Shown here: piece by piece, positions 1-4,287 of the stretch | Numbering within the stretch: the stretch's first letter is position 1 | How the letters are laid out: the number at the start of each line of letters is the position of its first letter | Source of the DNA: Collinsella sp. | GTDB lineage: Bacteria > Actinomycetota > Coriobacteriia > Coriobacteriales > Coriobacteriaceae | Direction of reading: 5' to 3' | Assembly: GCA_022728415.1 (NCBI GenBank) | Contig: JAIJJM010000170.1 | Location: 1-5,434 of the forward strand | DNA length: 5,434 nt | Position numbers and translations under genes: made by a program | Notes under the pieces: model-generated | Told to the model about the DNA's origin: nothing | What the model saw: only the letters and a program-made list of their open reading frames with translations | The model's database searches: none

Positions 1-153
1 CAGCAGCGCCTGGGCATGATCGGACTGCGCATACTTTTGGGGATTCGCGCTCATGTCGTTATGGACAAGCTCGCGTGCCGCATCGGTGAGCTCGGGGTGC
101 GACGCCAGATAGGTGCGCTCCAGGTAGGCGGGGATGTAGACGCTCGGATCCAT
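1..153 (-). CDS. Hypothetical protein, N-terminal 51 codons only (runs off the left edge)
   Basis: The reading frame starts with ATG at 153..151 and stays open to the window edge, giving 51 residues that begin MDPSVYIPAYLERTYLAS. The start is well supported: a GGGAGGAG Shine-Dalgarno sits 7 bases upstream, and the ATG overlaps the upstream gene's TAA stop by one base (TAATG), which points to translational coupling. The visible part is hydrophilic, probably helical, rich in Ala, Glu, Leu and Tyr, and has no signal peptide or membrane segment. I do not recognise the family. The only functional hint is co-transcription with the TPR-like gene upstream, so the two products may act in the same process. 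That the gene is real is fairly sure; its function is unknown. Confidence 0.75.
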   Translation of the reverse strand, partial: MDPSVYIPAYLERTYLASHPELTDAARELVHNDMSANPQKYAQSDHAQALL

Positions 154-1229
154 TAGAGGTCTCCTCCCTTAAACGGCAAGCCCTGCTCGGCCGCGTGCAG
201 GATGCGCTCGTCGATCTGGGAACGTACGATATCGTTGGTGGCGACCCAGGCGGCAAAGCTAGCGTTGTCGGGGGCGCCCAGGCCCTCCTGCAGCACCGGA
301 GTCGCCTCGGACAGCGCAAGGACAAGCTCATCGGTAGAGCCCGGACCTACGTTGACGCGGGCATAGACGCCATCGGGAAACTCGGTTTGGAAGTAAAGTG
401 CCTCGGCTGCGTGCGGGCACGAGCGCGCAAGGATACGCAGGTAGTGCTCGGCGCCTTCGTAGTCCAACTCGCGCCAGGCAGCGCTCATCAGCGCAATGAG
501 CGTCCACGGGTCCAAGTCGCGCTCCGCATCCTTGGGGCGACGGCGCAGCGGCGTGTTGGCAAGATAGGGTACGGAGTGGGCAGAGCGAAAGCGCTTGAGC
601 TCCTCGGCGGGGTATTCGAGCTTTGCCATGGCGAGCATCGCGGTGTGGCGGACGCCGGCGGGATCGTTGGGGGCAAAGTCGAGGCTGCGGTTTGCGGCTT
701 CGAGCGACATGCGATAGCGGCCGCTAATGAGGGCGCGCGACGCCAAGGCGGCAAGCCAGCGCAGGTAGGGGCGGCGGGTCAGGTCGCCTGCGGCCTCACG
801 CTCGTAGGGGTCCTGCGCCGAGGCAATCTTGAGCGCCAGATCGTGCTCCACTTCGTCGCACTTGGACACCAGATACTGCACGTATTCCTCGTTGGATTCG
901 GCGGTGAGCGCGCACAGCATGCGCTGGGCATCCCAGTTGGCCGGATCGAGTGCGGCCGCCTCGCGGAGCATGTTCTCGGCAGCGGTCTCTTCTTGCTCGG
1001 CCTGGGTATCGTCAGGGATAAAGGGAATGCGGTAGTCGACGGTCTCGACTACTTTGGCAATCAGATGTCCGGCGCGGTCGCGATCGTGAACGATGAGCGG
1101 TGCGGGGTTGCGGGTGAATTGATCCATCAGACGCTCTACGGCGGGGCCGTCGGTGAGCGGGATATTGTCGCGGCGCAAGGCCTCAAGAACGAGGCGATGG
1201 CAATCCTCTTGAATGGGATCGAATGCCAT
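153..1229 (-). CDS. TPR-like helical repeat protein of unknown function, 358 aa
   Basis: The product starts MAFDPIQEDCHRLVLEAL. Residues about 84-107 (AENMLREAAALDPANWDAQR) and 160-200 read as TPR-like helix pairs; the second contains RSLDFAPNDPAGVRHTAM, resembling the 'NPNDNQGVR' stretch of bacterial TPR and ST7-like proteins. A third helical pair follows at about 242-270. There is no signal peptide, membrane segment or catalytic motif, so a cytoplasmic scaffold or protein-binding role is the best inference. An in-frame TTG at 1259 would add ten residues, but the AAAGGAGG Shine-Dalgarno lies inside that extension, so ATG at 1229 is preferred. The stop codon overlaps the next gene's start by one base, making a two-gene operon transcribed away from the dehydrogenase genes. 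It is a real gene of unknown function; the TPR label is moderately sure. Confidence 0.8.
   Translation of the reverse strand: MAFDPIQEDCHRLVLEALRRDNIPLTDGPAVERLMDQFTRNPAPLIVHDRDRAGHLIAKVVETVDYRIPFIPDDTQAEQEETAAENMLREAAALDPANWDAQRMLCALTAESNEEYVQYLVSKCDEVEHDLALKIASAQDPYEREAAGDLTRRPYLRWLAALASRALISGRYRMSLEAANRSLDFAPNDPAGVRHTAMLAMAKLEYPAEELKRFRSAHSVPYLANTPLRRRPKDAERDLDPWTLIALMSAAWRELDYEGAEHYLRILARSCPHAAEALYFQTEFPDGVYARVNVGPGSTDELVLALSEATPVLQEGLGAPDNASFAAWVATNDIVRSQIDERILHAAEQGLPFKGGDL
161..168 (-). promoter_or_regulatory. Ribosome binding site of the partial minus-strand gene
   Basis: Read on the minus strand this is GGGAGGAG, 7 bases before the ATG at 153. It lies inside the last codons of the upstream TPR-like gene, so ribosomes finishing that gene are placed directly on the next start. 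A short GAGG-AGA-CCTC self-complementarity spans the site and the bases after it; four pairs is too weak to count as a real hairpin. Confidence 0.7.
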
Positions 1230-1233
1230 GGGG

Positions 1234-1241
1234 CCTCCTTT
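1234..1241 (-). promoter_or_regulatory. Ribosome binding site that fixes the start of the TPR-like gene
   Basis: Read on the minus strand the site is AAAGGAGG, a near-perfect match to the anti-Shine-Dalgarno sequence, followed by four C residues and the ATG at 1229. The 4-base spacing is short but workable. It decides between this ATG and the in-frame TTG thirty bases upstream, which has no comparable site. Confidence 0.7.
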
Positions 1242-1266
1242 GCTGCGGTTAGGGTTCAAATGTCTC

Positions 1267-1296
1267 TATATAACGTCCTAGTTTACCCGCATGTGA
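1267..1296 (-). promoter_or_regulatory. Possible promoter of the minus-strand operon (weak)
   Basis: On the minus strand an AT-rich TATATA element (forward 1267-1272) lies about 40 bases before the TPR-like gene's ATG and is the best -10 candidate in this stretch. The region 16-18 bases upstream contains only CACATG/TCACAT, which is a poor -35 box. This is a placement guess from spacing and AT content. Confidence 0.22.
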
Positions 1297-1374
1297 CGTG
1301 CCGGGGGAGCCGCGCTCGGACATGCACTGTTGCACCACGAAGGCGGTTGTTAGACAGGTGTCTGCACGCTGGCC

Positions 1375-1387
1375 ATACGACTCGTAT
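1375..1387. repeat. Perfect 13-base palindrome, possible operator
   Basis: The sequence ATACGACTCGTAT is a perfect inverted repeat with 6-base arms around one central C. The size and odd-centred symmetry are typical of sites bound by dimeric helix-turn-helix repressors such as the GntR family, but no regulator gene is in the window. It lies about 145 bases upstream of the TPR-like gene and 340 bases upstream of the dehydrogenase gene, so which unit it would serve is unclear. Confidence 0.35.
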
Positions 1388-1478
1388 CGCGGTGCCGTAA
1401 GCGGTCGATTTTGGGCGGCGAACGGTATACGTTTTGGAGCGTCGCGATGCCGCCTGAGGCATATGGTCAACCTTGATA

Positions 1479-1543
1479 AAACGTTTGCCCAGCTTGGGGC
1501 AATGACCGCAATGCAAGAGGTTCCAAGGATAGAAAAAACGTTT
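1479..1543. repeat. Pair of AAACGTTT palindromes 57 bases apart, possible operators
   Basis: Two identical perfect 8-base palindromes, AAACGTTT, occur at 1479-1486 and 1536-1543, each preceded by GATA followed by A-rich bases. The symmetric AAACG-type core resembles the centre of LacI-family operators (for example the PurR box). The 57-base spacing is between five and six helical turns. Flanking symmetry does not extend far, so chance is a real possibility. Confidence 0.25.
1485..1502. repeat. TTGCCC/GGGCAA inverted repeat
   Basis: Six-base perfect arms, TTGCCC at 1485-1490 and GGGCAA at 1497-1502, flank a six-base spacer. The left arm overlaps the first AAACGTTT palindrome by two bases. It could be part of a regulatory site upstream of the dehydrogenase promoter, or chance. 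Confidence 0.25.
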
Positions 1544-1586
1544 CATCATTGGCGGCTTTAGGTGAATAACTGACCAACTCGAACGG

Positions 1587-1592
1587 TAAAAT
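1587..1592 (+). promoter_or_regulatory. Possible -10 element for the dehydrogenase gene
   Basis: TAAAAT matches the TATAAT consensus at five of six positions and is the best -10 candidate upstream of the first dehydrogenase gene. No good -35 hexamer lies 16-18 bases before it. If used, transcription would start near 1599 and the mRNA would have a leader of about 130 bases containing both strong dyads at 1627-1652 and 1663-1689. Confidence 0.3.
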
Positions 1593-1626
1593 AGTGTTTG
1601 TCTGAGCGTTGAGACGTTTAGACATC

Positions 1627-1652
1627 GCGCATTGTCATCGCCGACAACGCGC
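1627..1652. repeat. Imperfect inverted repeat, possible operator or leader hairpin
   Basis: Ten-base arms GCGCATTGTC (1627-1636) and GACAACGCGC (1643-1652) flank a six-base spacer and match at nine of ten positions, the exception being an A/C mismatch. The TTGTC-N6-GACAA core has the shape of a repressor operator. As RNA it would form a stable stem with a six-base loop. It sits about 78 bases before the dehydrogenase start, just ahead of the next dyad. Confidence 0.45.
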
Positions 1653-1662
1653 AAAACGGTCC

Positions 1663-1689
1663 TAACGGAGCCAATCGGGTGCTCCGTTA
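1663..1689. repeat. Perfect 9-bp inverted repeat in the dehydrogenase leader
   Basis: TAACGGAGC (1663-1671) and GCTCCGTTA (1681-1689) are exact inverted repeats around a nine-base spacer. The right arm ends 40 bases before the dehydrogenase ATG. It is followed by TATACGC, not a T-run, so it is not a standard terminator. It could be an operator or an mRNA hairpin affecting stability or translation of a gene that looks highly expressed. Confidence 0.5.
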
Positions 1690-1717
1690 TATACGCAAGT
1701 CTAAGAGGGGCTTGTTT

Positions 1718-1723
1718 AGGAGG
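1718..1723 (+). promoter_or_regulatory. Ribosome binding site of the first dehydrogenase gene
   Basis: A perfect AGGAGG lies six bases before the ATG at 1730. It fixes this start over the in-frame GTG at 1679, which would place the site inside the coding region and whose extension overlaps the 1663-1689 inverted repeat. Confidence 0.8.
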
Positions 1724-1729
1724 CACAGC

Positions 1730-2953
1730 ATGGGACGTTTTACCAATCCTCGCGATCTGTACTTTGGTGAGGGCGCTCGCCACGAGGTGAAGAACCTCAA
1801 GGGCAAGAAGGCCATCATCGTTTCTGGCGGCGGCTCTATGCGCCGCGGCGGGTTCTTGCAGGATGTTGAGGCCGACCTCAAAGAGGCCGGCATGGAGGTT
1901 CAGCTTTTCGAGGGCGTCGAGTCCGATCCCTCCATCGAGACCGTCATGAAGGGCGCAGCCGCTATGCGGGACTTCGAGCCCGACTGGATCGTTGCTATCG
2001 GCGGCGGCTCGCCCATCGATGCTGCTAAGGCCATGTGGGTCTTCTACGAGTATCCCGAGGAGTCCTTCGATAACATCATCCAGCCGTTCAGCTTCCCCGA
2101 GCTGCGTCAGAAGGCTCATTTCTGCGCCATCTCCTCTACCTCCGGCACCGCGACCGAGGTCACTGCCTTCTCCGTCATTACCGACTATGCCAAGGGCATC
2201 AAGTACCCGCTGGCCGACTTCAACATCACCCCTGATGTCGCCATCGTCGACCCCGAGCTCACCTACACCATGCCCGCCAAGCTGTGCGCTCACACCGGCA
2301 TGGATGCTCTGACCCACTGCATGGAGGCCTACGTTTCTACCTTCGCCTCTATGTTCACCGACGCCAACGCTCTGCACGGCATCCGCGAGATCGTCGAGTG
2401 GCTGCCCAAGTCCTATGCTGGCGACCATGAGGCCCGTCAGCACATGCACGAGGCTCAGTGCATCGCCGGTATCGCCTTCTCCTCGGGCCTGCTCGGTATC
2501 GTTCACTCCATGGCTCACAAGACCGGTGCTGCCTTCGAGAACGGCCACATCATCCACGGTGCTGCCAACGCCATGTACCTGGGCAAGGTCATCCAGTGGA
2601 ACTCCAAGGATCCGCGTGCTGCCGAGCGTTACGCTTACGTGGCCAAGGAGATCCTGCACCTTCCCGGCGAGACCAACGAGGAGCTCATCGCTGCGCTCGT
2701 CCAGAAGATTCGCGACCTCAACGATCAGCTCAACATTCCGCAGTCCATCAAGGACTACGCCAACGGCGGCGTGAAGGTCGACGCCGAGAACCCGCAGATG
2801 GTTTCCGAGGAGGAGTTCCTCGCCAAGCTGCCCGAGATCGCCGCGAACGCCGAGACCGACGCCTGCACGCCCGAGAACCCGCGTGAGACCAAGGCTGCCG
2901 ACTTCGAGAAGATCCTCAAGGCCTGCTACTACGACACCGACATCGATTTCTAA
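1730..2953 (+). CDS. Iron-containing alcohol dehydrogenase, NADPH-butanol-dehydrogenase / AdhE C-terminal type
   Basis: This 407-residue cytoplasmic enzyme should interconvert aldehydes and primary alcohols. It strongly resembles, by memory, clostridial NADPH-dependent butanol dehydrogenase and the alcohol dehydrogenase half of AdhE. An N-terminal nucleotide-binding domain carries GGGSMRRGG (33-41) and GGGSPIDAAKAMW (91-103). SSTSGTATEVTAFSVITD spans 135-152. The helical metal domain has D192 and H196 (GMDALTHCMEAY), H259 (HSMAHK) and probably H276 (HIIHG) as metal ligands. Glycine at 33, where NAD-specific relatives such as FucO have Asp, argues for NADP(H). It is slightly longer than the usual 380-390 residues because of extra residues near 271-276 and 344-360. 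Its codons are strongly biased (nearly all AAG and AAC), suggesting high expression. An intrinsic terminator follows and two GldA-type genes lie downstream. Family is near certain; the substrate is inferred. Confidence 0.93.
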   Translation: MGRFTNPRDLYFGEGARHEVKNLKGKKAIIVSGGGSMRRGGFLQDVEADLKEAGMEVQLFEGVESDPSIETVMKGAAAMRDFEPDWIVAIGGGSPIDAAKAMWVFYEYPEESFDNIIQPFSFPELRQKAHFCAISSTSGTATEVTAFSVITDYAKGIKYPLADFNITPDVAIVDPELTYTMPAKLCAHTGMDALTHCMEAYVSTFASMFTDANALHGIREIVEWLPKSYAGDHEARQHMHEAQCIAGIAFSSGLLGIVHSMAHKTGAAFENGHIIHGAANAMYLGKVIQWNSKDPRAAERYAYVAKEILHLPGETNEELIAALVQKIRDLNDQLNIPQSIKDYANGGVKVDAENPQMVSEEEFLAKLPEIAANAETDACTPENPRETKAADFEKILKACYYDTDIDF

Positions 2954-2975
2954 TCGACTCTTGTTATCGTAAGGA

Positions 2976-3014
2976 GGGGCTCCGCACGTATCCGTACGGA
3001 GCCCCTTTCTTTTT
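2976..3014 (+). terminator. Strong intrinsic terminator after the alcohol dehydrogenase gene
   Basis: GGGGCTCCG (2976-2984) pairs perfectly with CGGAGCCCC (2997-3005). Inside it, after a C/A mismatch, ACG pairs with CGT around a TATC loop. TTTCTTTTT follows at once. It lies 22 bases after the dehydrogenase stop and only 23 bases before the next ATG, so the downstream gldA probably depends on read-through or a promoter overlapping the T-run. Confidence 0.88.
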
Positions 3015-3022
3015 AATTATTA

Positions 3023-3027
3023 GAGGA
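3023..3027 (+). promoter_or_regulatory. Ribosome binding site of gldA
   Basis: GAGGA lies ten bases before the ATG at 3038, a rather long spacing and weaker than the AGGAGG of the preceding gene. It follows the terminator's T-run by only eight bases. Confidence 0.5.
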
Positions 3028-3037
3028 TGGGATAAAC

Positions 3038-4138
3038 ATGGCTGCAATCTTCAATAGCCCCAGCAAGTACATCCAGGGCCCGGACGAGCTGGCCAAGCTC
3101 GGCTCCTATGTCGAGCCGCTCGGCGCTAAGGCCCTTGTCATCGTGACGCCTTCGGGCAAGAAGCGCGTCGGCGCCAAGATCGAGGGCGGCTTTGCCGAGG
3201 CTAAGGCCGAGCTGCTGTTTGAGGACTTTAACGGCGAGTGCTCCAAGGGCGAGGTCGATCGCTTGGTTGCGCTCGCTCGCGACAACGGTTGCGACATCAT
3301 CGTCGGCGTCGGTGGCGGCAAGATCCTCGACACCGCGAAGGCCGTCGCCTATTACCTGGAGTCCCCGGTTATCATTTGCCCCACCATTGCTTCGACCGAT
3401 GCCCCGTGTTCGGCGCTTTCGGTGCTCTATACCGATGACGGCCAGTTCGATAAATATCTCTTCCTTAAGGCAAACCCCAACATTGTCCTGATGGATACGA
3501 CGGTTATCGCGGCGAGCCCGGTGCGCCTGACGGTTTCCGGTATGGGCGATGCGCTCGCAACTTACTTTGAGGCCCAGGCGACGCATGATGCCGACGGTGG
3601 CACCTGCGCTGGCGGCAAGGGCGGCATGGCCGGCCTGGCGCTCGCCAAGCTCTGCTACGAGACGCTTATGGCCGATGGCGTCAAGGCCAAGGTCGCGCTG
3701 GAGAAGGGTGCGCTCACGCCTGCCGTCGAGCATATCATCGAGGCCAATACGCTGCTTTCGGGCATTGGCTTTGAGAGCTCGGGCCTTGCTGCCGCTCATG
3801 CCATCCACAATGGTCTGACGATGCTGCCCGAGTGCCATGGCATGTATCACGGTGAGAAGGTCGCCTTCGGCACCATCGTCCAGCTGGTACTCGAGGATGC
3901 CCCGACTGAGAAACTCGAGGAAGTCTTGGGGTTCTGCATTGAGCTGGGCCTGCCGGTCACGATGAAGGAGCTTGGTGTTGCCGAGGTGACGCGCGAGCAG
4001 GCCATGATTGTTGCCGAGGCCGCGTGCGCGCCCGAGGACACCATGTGCAACATGCCGTTTGAGGTGACGCCCGAGATGGTCGCAAACGCCATCCTGGGCG
4101 CCGACGCGCTGGGCCACTACTACCTTATGGATGAGTAA
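3038..4138 (+). CDS. gldA: Glycerol dehydrogenase (GldA family, metal-dependent)
   Basis: The 366-residue product matches E. coli GldA (367 residues) closely over its whole length. It should catalyse glycerol to dihydroxyacetone with a nicotinamide cofactor, and probably acts on related 1,2-diols and hydroxyketones, in the cytoplasm. Visible motifs are PSKYIQGPDEL (8-18), GVGGGKILDTAKA (90-102), the diagnostic TIASTDAPCSALSVLY (116-131) with substrate-contacting D121, and GMGDALATYFEA (168-179). The expected metal ligands are D171, H254 (HAIHNG) and H271 (YHGEKVAFG), at GldA spacing. The N-terminal fold has VTPSG (36-40) where E. coli GldA has VGDKF, so the acidic residue expected for NAD preference is missing. 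The ATG at 3038 aligns with the GldA N-terminus. It sits between a terminator and a diverged paralogue. No DHA kinase is in view. Confidence 0.93.
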   Translation: MAAIFNSPSKYIQGPDELAKLGSYVEPLGAKALVIVTPSGKKRVGAKIEGGFAEAKAELLFEDFNGECSKGEVDRLVALARDNGCDIIVGVGGGKILDTAKAVAYYLESPVIICPTIASTDAPCSALSVLYTDDGQFDKYLFLKANPNIVLMDTTVIAASPVRLTVSGMGDALATYFEAQATHDADGGTCAGGKGGMAGLALAKLCYETLMADGVKAKVALEKGALTPAVEHIIEANTLLSGIGFESSGLAAAHAIHNGLTMLPECHGMYHGEKVAFGTIVQLVLEDAPTEKLEEVLGFCIELGLPVTMKELGVAEVTREQAMIVAEAACAPEDTMCNMPFEVTPEMVANAILGADALGHYYLMDE

Positions 4139-4150
4139 ATCAAGCTAAGG

Positions 4151-4187
4151 AAGGGGGCAAAGCCAGCAGATGACTTTGTCCCCTTTT
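4151..4187 (+). terminator. Intrinsic terminator after gldA
   Basis: AAGGGGGCAAAG (4151-4162) pairs with CTTTGTCCCCTT (4174-4185), giving 12 pairs with one G-T wobble, around an 11-base loop. A short T-run (4184-4187) overlaps the end of the stem and is then broken by GC. It begins 12 bases after the gldA stop. The stem is strong; the short T-tract makes efficiency less certain. Confidence 0.7.
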
Positions 4188-4191
4188 GCTA

Positions 4192-4256
4192 TGGTGCAAA
4201 CTAACCTATCCCCATCGCACCAAGTTGGTGCAAGGGGATCGGGTTAGTTTGCACCA
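4192..4256. repeat. 65-base nested palindrome between the two GldA-type genes
   Basis: The outer arms TGGTGCAAACTAACC (4192-4206) and GGTTAGTTTGCACCA (4242-4256) are exact inverted repeats of 15 bases. After a T/G wobble and one bulged C, ATCCCC (4208-4213) pairs with GGGGAT (4234-4239). Inside the loop GCACCA (4217-4222) pairs with TGGTGC (4226-4231) around AGT. The word TGGTGC therefore occurs four times, alternating in orientation. No T-run follows, so it is not an ordinary terminator. It could be a REP-like or MITE-like repeat, a multi-site operator or a structured 5' leader of the next gene. The perfect symmetry is certain, the role is not. Confidence 0.85.
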
Positions 4257-4274
4257 ATGTCGAGTGAGTGAAAG

Positions 4275-4279
4275 GGCGG
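4275..4279 (+). promoter_or_regulatory. Weak ribosome binding site of the second GldA-type gene
   Basis: GGCGG, one mismatch from GGAGG, lies eight bases before ATG 4288. AAAGGG just upstream may contribute. This is the weakest start signal in the window. An in-frame GTG at 4264 and TTG at 4186 have nothing better, and the latter would translate through the palindrome. Confidence 0.4.
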
Positions 4280-4287
4280 ATTCTCGT

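Larger units (their letters stand above)
1230..1729. other. Divergent intergenic region, about 500 bases, no convincing gene
   Basis: This stretch separates the minus-strand TPR operon from the plus-strand dehydrogenase cluster and should carry promoters for both. Open frames across it have no Shine-Dalgarno, no recognisable motif and unusual composition (many Arg, Cys and His), so I call none of them genes. It is less GC-rich than the flanking genes in 1460-1620 and contains several inverted repeats, listed separately: 1375-1387, paired AAACGTTT sites at 1479 and 1536, 1485-1502, 1627-1652 and 1663-1689. A weak 5-bp dyad (ATGCC/GGCAT, 1447-1462) is also present. I see no tRNA or known riboswitch in it. 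Confidence 0.6.

Noticed and set aside
1252..1260. GGTTCAAAT resembling a tRNA T-loop
   Set aside because: Flanking bases do not form a T-stem and no acceptor, D or anticodon arm fits around it.
195..1400. Long plus-strand open frame opposite the TPR-like gene
   Set aside because: It is antisense to a gene with a good ribosome binding site and family-like features. It has low-complexity Gly/Arg/Val composition, no start signal, and is expected in GC-rich DNA.
1298..1561. Possible 87-codon plus-strand gene in the divergent spacer
   Set aside because: No Shine-Dalgarno, unusual Arg/Cys/His/Trp-rich product with no recognisable motif, and it overlaps the dyads.
1663..1689. Leader inverted repeat as an intrinsic terminator or attenuator
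   Set aside because: The stem is followed by TATACGC instead of a T-run, so classical intrinsic termination is unlikely.
1230..1729. Rex redox-repressor site expected near fermentation dehydrogenases
   Set aside because: I looked for TTGTGAA-N-TTCACAA type sequences on both strands and found none; the TTGTC-N6-GACAA dyad differs in core and spacing.
1283..2659. Long minus-strand open frame across the leader and the alcohol dehydrogenase gene
   Set aside because: It lies mostly opposite a clearly recognised enzyme, has a repetitive Gly/Val/Asp/Leu composition typical of antisense frames in biased codons, and no ribosome binding site.
3020..4117. Long minus-strand open frame opposite gldA
   Set aside because: It is a mirror of the strong codon bias of gldA; similar antisense frames appear under every gene here.
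4186..4287. N-terminal extension of the second GldA-type protein from an upstream TTG
   Set aside because: The extra 34 residues would be encoded by the terminator tail and palindrome, do not align with GldA, and ATG 4288 matches the N-terminus of the paralogue.
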